From the NCBI GenBank assembly GCA_002367355.1, contig DFBQ01000125.1, positions 13,471-19,043 on the forward strand: a DNA stretch of 5,573 nucleotides. Direction: 5' to 3'. Origin of the DNA: Deltaproteobacteria bacterium UBA3076. GTDB taxonomy: Bacteria; Desulfobacterota; Dissulfuribacteria; Dissulfuribacterales; UBA3076. The notes beneath the pieces were generated by a model. It worked only from the letters and a program-made list of their open reading frames with translations, was not told the origin of the DNA and made no database searches. Below, one piece after another: positions 1-5,517 of the stretch. Every line of letters begins with the position of its first letter. Position 1 is the stretch's first letter. The translations under genes were made by a program, and so were the position numbers.

Positions 1-880
1 TTGGCTTGATATGAAGGATGCCCGTCTGGCCCTAAGATACGGCCTTGCCGGAATGGTCAGTAATACGGGTGAAGGTGTGCTTATCCGAGCCCAAGGACCC
101 TGTTCAAGTCTCAGGGCCTTTGTCAAGGCCCTTAAAGATGAAGTCCCACGTTCGGCCTGCATAACATCCATTGAACAGAGATACATAGAGGCCCAGCCGG
201 GCAGGAAGGGCTTTGTGATACTTGCGAGTCAGGCAGGCGGCGAGCGCAAAGTCCTCATCTCCCCGGACGTGGCTGTATGCAGAGAATGCATCAGTAAACT
301 CCTTGACCCGGAGGACAGGCGTTATGGTTACCCCTTTATCAACTGCACAAACTGCGGCCCCAGGTTCACCATAATCGAATCTATGCCCTACGACCGGCCC
401 GGTACCTCCATGAAGGTATTTCCGGTGTGTAAAGAGTGCGCTAAAGAATACCATGATCCACGAGACCGTAGATTCCACGCCCAGCCAAATGCCTGCTGGA
501 CCTGCGGCCCAAGCCTCTTTTGGCACGGATCGAATGGAGAATTTGTGCCTTCGGCCGATCCTGTCTCTAATGCCGTAAAGGCATTGAGACAAGGGCACAT
601 AGTGGCCGTCAAGGGGCTATGTGCCAAAGCCGGTCAGAATGCCATGGAAATTTCCTCAGATACTGGCCTGCGGTGGGGATCTGAAAAATACCCTCTGCCT
701 CGCAAAGGGCAGGGAGGCATTCCTCAGCCAGCACATAGGGGACATGGGCGTCCCTGATACATTGGATTTTTTGTTTATGCCGGAGAGCAGATTCCTGCAA
801 ATGACGGGGGACTGTCATTAGGGCAGGTTGTGATTGGAGGTACCGGAAATGTGCCTGGCCATTCCCATGCGTGTCACTGA
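1..880 (+). pseudogene. hypF: hypF remnant: carbamoyltransferase for [NiFe]-hydrogenase maturation, broken by two internal deletions and cut by the window edge
   Basis: HypF makes thiocarbamate on the HypE C-terminal cysteine from carbamoyl phosphate, the source of the cyanide ligands of [NiFe] hydrogenase. The first segment (frame from base 11, to about 617) has the end of the acylphosphatase-like domain (YGLAGMVSN), then two zinc-finger halves with CX2C-X18-CX2C spacing (Cys at residues 90, 93, 112, 115 and 140, 143, 162, 165 counted from base 11) and the start of the YrdC-like domain (GHIVAVKGL). The frame then changes. Bases 612-773 encode RGYVPKPV and ILACGGDLKN, the start of the Kae1-like domain. 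It changes again, and 776-880 encode the C-terminus (IPANDGGLSLGQ) and stop at TGA 878-880. About 880 bases remain of a gene normally near 2.3 kb; most of the YrdC and Kae1-like domains are gone. The acylphosphatase start also looks damaged, with LDMKDA standing where RPFVY-type residues are expected. It overlaps hypC by 32 bases. It cannot make a working HypF. Confidence 0.93.
836..840 (+). promoter_or_regulatory. ribosome binding site of hypC
   Basis: GGAGG lies 8 bases before the ATG at 849, inside the end of the hypF remnant. It fixes the hypC start at MCLAIP, the standard HypC N-terminus, rather than the in-frame TTG at 834. Confidence 0.75.
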
Positions 881-1093
881 AATAAAGGACAATGATGATA
901 TATCAACACCGCAGGTCGCGGTTGTGGACGTTGGCGGGATTCAGAAGGAGGTCCGTCTGGATATAGTTGACTGCAGGCCCGCGGTAGGAGACTATGTCAT
1001 AGTGCATGCGGGTTTTGCCTACACACCCTGGACAGGGATGAGGCAGAGGCCAACCTGAGACTGTTGATGGAGATGGCAGAGGGCATCCGGTGA
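849..1093 (+). pseudogene. hypC: hypC: hydrogenase maturation chaperone, single-base frameshift near the C-terminus
   Basis: HypC is a small chaperone that works with HypD to carry the Fe(CN)2CO group to the hydrogenase large subunit. The N-terminus MCLAIPMRV carries the essential Cys2, and the OB-fold core is complete (VDVGGIQKEV, VGDYVIVHAGFA). After HAGFAYT the frame shifts: the unshifted frame ends at 1058 with an unrelated tail. Reading from CTG at 1028 in another frame gives LDRDEAEANLRLLMEMAEGIR and a stop at 1091-1093, a typical HypC C-terminal helix. One base has been lost between about 1022 and 1028. In the restored frame the stop overlaps the hypD GTG as GTGA, an operon-style coupling. 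The frameshifted product still has about 58 native residues and might fold in part, but its partners are also broken. It could be a sequencing error if seen alone; next to four other broken hyp genes, real decay is more likely. Confidence 0.88.
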
Positions 1094-1721
1094 GGCACCT
1101 ATGTGAATTCAGGGACAGAGGACTCACGATTTCCCTGGCAACAGAACTTGACCGGATTGTAGACAGGCCTGTCCGGTTTATGGAGGTCTGCGGCACGCAT
1201 ACCATGGCAATATTCCGCCACGGCTTACGTTCCGTGCTTCCTGAAGATCTACGCCTCATATCCGGACCTGGTTGCCCGGTCTGCGTGACCCCAACAGGAC
1301 ATATAGACGCATTTATCCGGGTCGCCTGCATTCCCGGAGTCACTGTGGCCACCTTTGGTGATCTGGTCTGCGTGCCGCCCGGGCCCAGGGCCTGATGCAA
1401 GAGGTCTTTGAACCAGTGGATGCAGAGTGGAGGGGTATGGGTATTATCCCCTGGAGCGGACTTGCCATCCGGCCGGAATTCTCAGAATTTGATATTACAA
1501 GGCGCTTGGATATAGAAATTCCCCAAGTCCAGTGCCCCAAGGGTTGCCGCTGCGGAGAAATTCTTATAGGACAGTGTGTGCCCGGTGACTGTCCCTTGTT
1601 CGCCACAGTATGTACCCCTTTGGACCCAGTAGGCCCGTGCATGGTCTCTGCAGAGGGGGCTTGCGCTACTTATTATCGCTACGGGGGACGCCATCGTTGC
1701 CCGGAGCGCATTGGCGTATAA
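1090..1721 (+). pseudogene. hypD: hypD remnant: iron-sulfur scaffold protein, central part deleted and frame broken
   Basis: HypD is the [4Fe-4S] scaffold on which, with HypC, the Fe(CN)2CO group is built. The GTG start at 1090 overlaps the restored hypC stop and has AGAGGG at 1078-1083 as ribosome binding site. The first segment (1090 to about 1377) keeps MEVCGTHTMAIF and SGPGCPVCVTP, with Cys34, Cys62 and Cys65, and ends at TFGDLVCVP. The sequence then jumps, in another frame, to RAQGLMQEVFEPVDAEW (from about 1380), continues through the cysteine-rich C-terminus (GCRCGE, GDCPLF, GPCMVSAEGAC) and stops at 1719-1721. About 97 plus 113 codons remain where the family has about 360, so roughly 150 central residues are missing. 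The first frame stops at TGA 1393-1395. Both the N-terminal cysteine motifs and the cluster-binding C-terminus survive, but in separate frames. Confidence 0.93.
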
Positions 1722-1731
1722 AAACCCATTA

Positions 1732-1737
1732 AGAGGG
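1732..1737 (+). promoter_or_regulatory. ribosome binding site supporting the hypE TTG start
   Basis: AGAGGG sits 6 bases before TTG 1744. This supports LKNKIILLEHGSGG as the N-terminus, which matches the usual HypE start. The upstream in-frame TTG at 1711 would add 11 residues overlapping the end of hypD. Confidence 0.55.
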
Positions 1738-1743
1738 AATAAA

Positions 1744-2757
1744 TTGAAAAACAAAATTATTCTCCTGGAGCACGGAAGCGGCGGTCTTGCCAGCCAGGAG
1801 CTTATAAGCCGGCTTTTTCTGACCCACTTGGGCAATCCAGTGCTTTCTTCTCTTGAAGACAGCGCAATTATAGAAACCAGTACCGGTCGGCTTGCCTTTT
1901 CTACTGACAGCTATACGGTTGACCCTATATTCTTTCCTGGCGGGGACATTGGTTTACTGGCGGTCCATGGTACTATAAACGACCTTGCAATGCGCGGCGC
2001 GCGTCCTCTGTGCCTGAGCCTTGGAGTGATTCTGGAAGAAGGACTGCTGATACCTGATCTGGAAAATATTGTTCTATCCATCAAGGAGGCGTCTGAAAAA
2101 GCAGGTGTGCCGGTTGTAACCGGAGACACCAAGGTAGTGCCCGGGGGCAAGGGAGACAAAATCTTCATTAATACCTCAGGCCTGGGAATAGTGCCTGACG
2201 GGGTAAACATATCTGTCAGTGGGGCAAGGCCTGGAGATATCATAATGCTTTCGGGCACTATTGCAGACCACGGTGTTGCCATCCTGACTCGTCGGGCAGG
2301 GATCTCTATCCAAGGGGATCTCAAGAGCGACACCATGGGCCCTGCACAGGCTTGTACAGTTATTGGTTGAGACCTTGCCGGAGGCGGTTCATACACTGAG
2401 GGACCCGACACGGGGAGGGATCGCCACAGCCTTTAATGAAATAGCCAAGACCGCAGGGGTCGGGATGGATATAGAGGAATCCAGGATACCCATCCGGCCC
2501 GAGGTGAAAGCCGCCTGTGAGCTTTTGGGCCTGGACCCGCTCTATCTTGCCAGTGAAGGGAAATTCTTGGCCCTGGTAGCCCCTGAGTACGCGGCGCAGG
2601 CACTTGAATGATACGCTTACAGCTAGAGGGCAGGGACGCGGCTATCATTGGCAGAGTCACCAAGGATCCGGCAAGCAGGATTGTGCTGAAGACCGCGGTT
2701 GGCGGAGCAAGACTGGTGGAGTCCCTGAGTGGTGAGCCGCTCCCCAGGATTTGTTGA
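1744..2757 (+). pseudogene. hypE: hypE: thiocarbamate dehydratase for hydrogenase cyanide ligands, two single-base frameshifts
   Basis: HypE is an AIR-synthase (PurM)-like ATPase that dehydrates the thiocarbamate on its C-terminal cysteine to thiocyanate for transfer to the HypC-HypD complex. Segment 1 (1744 to about 2335) holds LEHGSGG, FSTDSYTVDPIFFPGGDIG, INDLAMRGARPL and VVTGDTKVV. An extra base near 2336-2341 shifts the frame. Segment 2 (CTG 2342 to 2608) reads LHRLVQLLVETLPEAVHTLR, then DPTRGGIATAFNE and LGLDPLYLASEGK. A lost base near 2605-2609 shifts it back, and segment 3 reads EGRDAAIIGRV and ends in PRIC just before TGA 2755-2757, so the catalytic terminal cysteine is still encoded. 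The two shifts cancel in sum, but stops at 2368-2370 and 2609-2611 intervene. About 337 residues of family length are present with no large deletion, making this the best-preserved hyp gene here. Confidence 0.92.
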
Positions 2758-2783
2758 CCACCGCAAATTGGTGTTAAAGAACC

Positions 2784-2852
2784 ATGCATGAGCTGTCACT
2801 TGCACATGAATTGCTAAAGAAACTCTATTCCCTGGCTGCGCATTTGACATAA
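2784..2852 (+). pseudogene. hypA: hypA remnant: only the N-terminus of the nickel-delivery protein
   Basis: HypA is a zinc- and nickel-binding protein that helps insert nickel into hydrogenase. ATG 2784 begins MHELSLAHELL, the diagnostic HypA N-terminus with His2, the nickel ligand. The frame runs for 22 residues and ends at TAA 2850-2852. The residues after position 11 (KKLYSLAAHLT) could still fit the first HypA helix, but nothing further of the about 115-residue protein, including its zinc-binding cysteines, is visible downstream. It starts 26 bases after the hypE stop, as expected for the next gene of a hyp operon. hypB is not seen. The assignment rests on a short but characteristic match. 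Confidence 0.72.
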
Positions 2853-2977
2853 ATACTACGTGATGTTGTTGCTCATACAGACAGAAAGCCTTGCCAAAAA
2901 ACTCAGTATAGATATGCTTGTCAATATGGAGAAAAATGATCCTAAGAATTTATCACTAAATAAGTTGTGGGGAAATT
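2853..2977 (+). other. AT-rich spacer between the decayed hyp operon and the intact genes
   Basis: No recognisable protein fragment is found here. A 40-codon open frame (ATG 2863 to TGA 2983-2985, overlapping the next start) has no family resemblance that I recognise and no clear ribosome binding site. The base composition is visibly more AT-rich than the hyp genes. It may be the scar left where the rest of hypA (and possibly hypB) was lost, fused to the native upstream region of the next gene. Confidence 0.5.
2891..2918 (+). promoter_or_regulatory. candidate sigma-70-type promoter for the downstream gene
   Basis: TTGCCA (2891-2896) and TATGCT (2913-2918) are separated by 16 bases and lie about 60 bases before the GTG at 2978. 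The matches to the -35 and -10 consensus are 5/6 and 4/6. An isolated TTGACA at 2844-2849 lacks a good -10 at normal spacing. This is a pattern match in AT-rich DNA and may be chance. Confidence 0.25.
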
Positions 2978-3265
2978 GTGGCTGAAAAAATAGATGACAT
3001 TACAATAAATTATGAAGATGAATCGGGAAAACAGTTGGTCAAGGAACTCGACAAGGTGATCCTGACCAGAGGGAGTTGGACCACCATCATGTTTATGTAT
3101 CAGGATATAGATCGCAAGACCGACCAGTTCGGAGAACCAAAAGTCACGATCCGCCGGTATAAGAAATCCGGTAATCAGTTCCGGCAACAGAGCAAGTTCA
3201 ATATCACAAGCAAGAAACAAGCTCTTCAAATTGTCGATATTTTGAACAAGTGGTTTTCAGGATAG
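2978..3265 (+). CDS. conserved-looking 95-residue protein of unknown function
   Basis: I do not recognise a named family with confidence. The protein is highly charged, with no signal peptide, membrane segment or cysteine, so it is probably cytoplasmic. It has an acidic N-terminal part (about residues 1-25), then RGSWTTIMFMYQDIDRKT (31-48), which reads like a beta strand and turn, then KVTIRRYKK (55-63), rich in positive charge, QSKFNITSKKQA (71-82) and a C-terminal helix ending in LNKWF. The strand-rich, basic layout ending in a helix loosely recalls PC4-like single-stranded nucleic-acid-binding proteins, but this is only a shape comparison. The start is GTG 2978, with a GTGGGGA stretch (2966-2972) 5 bases upstream. 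It is the first intact gene after the decayed hyp operon and is followed 23 bases later by an AI-2E-family gene, so the two may be co-transcribed. Confidence 0.75.
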   Translation: MAEKIDDITINYEDESGKQLVKELDKVILTRGSWTTIMFMYQDIDRKTDQFGEPKVTIRRYKKSGNQFRQQSKFNITSKKQALQIVDILNKWFSG

Positions 3266-3288
3266 AACTGAATATCTGACGAAGTACC

Positions 3289-4398
3289 GTGATTCTCGAT
3301 AAAAAACCTTATACGCTTGACCGAATTGTGCGAATCGGCATAGCTGCCGGATCATTATGGGGACTGATTTGGCTCTTGGGATACCTGAGCGAAGTCCTGA
3401 TCCCCTTTGCTGTTGCCCTGCTTTTAGCTTACCTGATTAATCCGCTTGTTCTTCTGGTCCAAAAAAAGGTCCCCAACCGTGTTATTGCCGTGTTTATCAG
3501 TCTATTTGCCGTATTGGCTTCAGTGGCGCTTTTGGCTTGGTTGCTTATCCCCGTGATCGCGGCCGATATAGCGAACATGGGCAGGATTTTAACTGACTTT
3601 GTCAACGATTCTGACTTGGCTGAACAGGCTGCTCAACGTCTGCCGCCTCATATCTGGGAGGCGGTCAAGGATCTTATGACGTCAAACGAGGTCCGGGATT
3701 TTTTCAGGACTGATAATTTCTGGAAGATTTGCGAATCCATTGCTCGCAAGGTTTTACCAGGAGCATGGGGACTCTTAACCGGCACTGCATGTTTTATCAT
3801 GGGTTTGGTCGGATTGGCTGTGATCGGACTTTATCTAATCTTTTTGCTTCTGGATTACGAGAAGGTCAAGCAAGGCTGGAAGGACATGCTCCCGCCTGCT
3901 TACCAGAAGGCTACCATGGCCTTTGTCAGCGATTTTCAGTTGGCTATGAACAGGTATTTCCGGGCTCAGGCTGAGGTAGCTTCTATCGTCGGGATATTGT
4001 TCGCTGTGGGCTTTTGGCTCATTGACCTGCCGATGGGTATCTTGCTGGGCCTGTTAATCGGGATTCTGAATATGGTCCCCTATCTGCAGATCATCGGTCT
4101 TGTTCCTGCTTTTTTGCTGGCCCTTGTTCACGCGGTGGAGACAGGGAGCAGTTTCTGGGTAGCCCTTGGATTGACCGGTTCGGTCTTTGTGGTAGTTCAG
4201 ACAATCCAGGATACCGTATTGGTCCCCAAGATTATGGGCCGGGTGACAGGCTTTAGCCCGGCCATAATTTTATTATCCCTATCCATATGGGGCAAGTTAT
4301 TAGGATTTTTCGGGCTGCTCATAGCCCTGCCAATGACCTGTCTGCTCTTGGCCTACTACCGGCGTTTTTTGATCCATCAATCTGAATTGCACACCTGA
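3289..4398 (+). CDS. AI-2E/PerM-family transporter (membrane permease)
   Basis: This is an integral inner-membrane protein of the AI-2E transporter (PerM/YdiK/TqsA-like) family, whose members have been linked to efflux of small molecules or to ion/proton antiport; the substrate cannot be read from sequence. Its 369 residues are normal for the family. Hydrophobic segments lie at about residues 13-57 (a pair), 64-92, 160-189, 228-281 (several spans) and 289-358. The soluble stretch at 98-155 between the early and middle spans is typical. Family landmarks are NMVPYLQIIGLVPA (261-274), VQTIQDTVLVPKIMG (303-317) and GFSPAIILLSLSIWGKLLG (321-339) followed by LLIALPMT. The start is GTG 3289; the ribosome binding site is weak (GACGAAG near 3278-3284). 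No upstream ATG competes. The frame is intact and shows none of the decay seen in the hyp genes. Confidence 0.9.
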   Translation: MILDKKPYTLDRIVRIGIAAGSLWGLIWLLGYLSEVLIPFAVALLLAYLINPLVLLVQKKVPNRVIAVFISLFAVLASVALLAWLLIPVIAADIANMGRILTDFVNDSDLAEQAAQRLPPHIWEAVKDLMTSNEVRDFFRTDNFWKICESIARKVLPGAWGLLTGTACFIMGLVGLAVIGLYLIFLLLDYEKVKQGWKDMLPPAYQKATMAFVSDFQLAMNRYFRAQAEVASIVGILFAVGFWLIDLPMGILLGLLIGILNMVPYLQIIGLVPAFLLALVHAVETGSSFWVALGLTGSVFVVVQTIQDTVLVPKIMGRVTGFSPAIILLSLSIWGKLLGFFGLLIALPMTCLLLAYYRRFLIHQSELHT

Positions 4399-4433
4399 GC
4401 CTCTTGCAGAACATGCAGAGAAAGATCACAGAC

Positions 4434-4438
4434 AGGAG
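4434..4438 (+). promoter_or_regulatory. strong Shine-Dalgarno site without a standard start codon at the right distance
   Basis: AGGAG is followed 9 bases later by ATA (4448) and 12 bases later by CTG (4451), both in the DUF2784 frame. The annotated GTG at 4478 is 39 bases away, too far for this site, and has no site of its own. This suggests that translation of the DUF2784 gene starts upstream of the GTG. Confidence 0.5.
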
Positions 4439-4477
4439 TAACAGAAGATACTGAATCTTTTTTTTGCCGACTTAATT

Positions 4478-4819
4478 GTGGCGGTACATGTTGCTTTTGT
4501 TTTGTTCTCAGTGCTGGGTGGATTCCTGGTGCTCAAGTGGAAGCTCTGCGCATGGATACACATCCCAGCGGTTATGTGGGCTGCACTTATCGAATTTTAC
4601 GGCTGGGTGTGTCCACTCACGCCGCTTGAGAACTGGTTGCGTGAAAAGGGCGGGGGGAGTAGTTACGGCTCTGGCTTTATAGAGCACCATATTATCCCTG
4701 TGCTTTACCCTGCTTCACTTACGCAAAATATGCAGATTGTCTTGGGCGTGTTTGTCTTGGGTATCAACCTTATGATCTACGGCTGGATATTGCACCGTAC
4801 TATGAAGGCTGGGACTTGA
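4478..4819 (+). CDS. DUF2784-type small membrane protein (start probably further upstream, near 4448-4451)
   Basis: A small inner-membrane protein of unknown function resembling the DUF2784 family. From GTG it has 113 residues with hydrophobic spans at about 1-19, 24-43 and 84-105. Family-like landmarks are FVLFSVLGGFLVL, WAALIEFYGWVCPLTPLEN (34-52) and GSGFIEHHIIPVLYP (64-78). Family members usually begin with about ten more residues of the type LLADLVVLLHLAF, and here the open frame upstream encodes LNLFFADLIVAVHVAF. The in-frame stop lies at 4439-4441, so the true start must lie between 4442 and 4478. The only standard codon there is the GTG at 4478, which has no ribosome binding site, whereas AGGAG at 4434-4438 suits ATA 4448 or CTG 4451. 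The coordinates here use the conservative GTG. It lies 79 bases after the AI-2E gene and just before rimI, perhaps in one operon. Confidence 0.82.
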   Translation: MAVHVAFVLFSVLGGFLVLKWKLCAWIHIPAVMWAALIEFYGWVCPLTPLENWLREKGGGSSYGSGFIEHHIIPVLYPASLTQNMQIVLGVFVLGINLMIYGWILHRTMKAGT

Positions 4820-4824
4820 GCAAT

Positions 4825-4890
4825 ATGCCCGCGGTTGAAATCCTGCAAAAGTCGGCTGGCTGCCAAGGAGTGTGGGCGGTTACCCTATGA
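4825..4890 (+). CDS. possible 21-codon open frame overlapping the rimI start
   Basis: ATG 4825 opens a 21-residue frame (MPAVEILQKSAG and onward) whose TGA (4888-4890) overlaps the rimI ATG as ATGA. It begins 5 bases after the DUF2784 stop. It has no strong ribosome binding site and no family that I recognise, so it may be chance. If translated, it could couple rimI to the gene upstream, which would explain the poor ribosome binding site of rimI. Confidence 0.2.
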   Translation: MPAVEILQKSAGCQGVWAVTL

Positions 4891-5390
4891 GCGACTTTTC
4901 TTATGAATTCAGCAGATTGGGCCTTTGTGATCTTGACGATCTGGTTGTCCTTGAAAAAATCTGTTTTCCTCACGCATGGACGGAACAGCAATTCTGGCTG
5001 TGTCTTAAGCAAAAGCAGTATTATATCTTTGGGCTAAAAAACGGTGGTGAACTGGCTGCCTATTTGTCCTTTTTTAATGTAGCCGACGAAATGGAAATCC
5101 TCAAACTGGCTGTCCATCCGGCGCACAGGCGCAAAGGCTTGGGCAAACGTCTTCTCGGGCTTGTGTTGCAGAATTGTATAGAGATGGGCATAGAACGGGC
5201 GTATCTGGAGATGCGGAGATCAAATACCGCGGCCCTAGTTCTGTACACCGGGTTTGGTTTTATTCAAACAGGCACCAGGAAAGGGTACTATCCGGACAAC
5301 AAAGAGGACGCCTTAATTCTTTCCTTAGACCTTAGGACCCGTAAAGGAATAACTCCTCGGTTTTGCATCTCATCTTCAGGCCATCTTTGA
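4887..5390 (+). CDS. rimI: RimI-type ribosomal-protein S18 N-alanine acetyltransferase (GNAT family)
   Basis: RimI transfers acetyl from acetyl-CoA to the N-terminal alanine of ribosomal protein S18, in the cytoplasm. The 167-residue product has the GNAT fold: the substrate-side segment CFPHAWTEQQF (26-36), the beta-4/acetyl-CoA loop LKLAVHPAHRRKGLG (72-86, with the R/Q-x-x-G-x-G/A motif at 81-86), LEMRRSN (107-113, with the RimI-typical Glu108) and ALVLYTGFGFIQTGTRKGYY (116-135, with the likely general-acid Tyr120), then EDALILSLDL. The usual family length (E. coli 148) is reached at about residue 148; the last ~19 residues are encoded by an inverted-repeat element and look foreign. I chose ATG 4887 because the GTG at 4872 lies only one base after AAGGAG (4865-4870); neither start has an ideally spaced site. 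Other GNAT enzymes share the fold, but the LEMR..N..A..LY pattern favours RimI. Confidence 0.85.
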   Translation: MSDFSYEFSRLGLCDLDDLVVLEKICFPHAWTEQQFWLCLKQKQYYIFGLKNGGELAAYLSFFNVADEMEILKLAVHPAHRRKGLGKRLLGLVLQNCIEMGIERAYLEMRRSNTAALVLYTGFGFIQTGTRKGYYPDNKEDALILSLDLRTRKGITPRFCISSSGHL

Positions 5391-5517
5391 TCGATTTTCA
5401 ATCGCAAAATCCTCAACATAACACTGCTATGCCTGCGGTTTTGCTCAATCAAATCGACCAAATCCGACCTAAATCTGAGCGCGAACTCCAATGACTTATT
5501 ACTTTACGGGTCCTTAG
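5331..5517. repeat. 187-bp segment bounded by 25-bp imperfect inverted repeats (MITE-like or long hairpin)
   Basis: The left arm, 5331-5355, and the right arm, 5493-5517, are reverse complements over 25 bases with three mismatches. The core AGGACCCGTAAAG (5334-5346) is a perfect 13-base match to CTTTACGGGTCCT (5502-5514). The interior is 137 bases and holds no recognisable transposase. The left arm starts at rimI codon 149, exactly where the GNAT domain ends. This fits insertion of a small non-autonomous element that replaced the native rimI stop. CCTTAG occurs at 5322-5327 and 5512-5517, but a clean target duplication is not evident. A folded transcript end or a repeat of the REP type are alternatives. 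Confidence 0.6.

Noticed and set aside
11..757. A deliberately short, stand-alone acylphosphatase/zinc-finger protein
   Set aside because: The tail after residue ~203 is HypF coding sequence read in the wrong frame, and the true continuation is visible in another frame, so it is a broken HypF and not a new short protein.
903..1400. Minus-strand open frame of 165 residues across hypC and hypD
   Set aside because: It is the complement of recognisable Hyp coding sequence and has no protein-like features of its own.
1..2757. Programmed frameshifting or recoding joining the hyp fragments
   Set aside because: The breaks differ from gene to gene, lack a common slippery-site layout, and hypF and hypD also miss large coding parts, which recoding cannot restore.
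2863..2985. A 40-residue gene upstream of the 95-residue protein
   Set aside because: There is no ribosome binding site and no recognisable family, and it lies in AT-rich spacer DNA; probably chance.
4401..4420. Terminator after the AI-2E gene (CTCTTGCA and TGCAGAG arms)
   Set aside because: The stem is short with a bulged base and no T-tract follows; not convincing as an intrinsic terminator.
5288..5491. Minus-strand open frame of 67 residues through the inverted-repeat segment
   Set aside because: It runs antisense into rimI, has no good ribosome binding site and no recognised family. It most likely arises because the opposite strand happens to lack stops.
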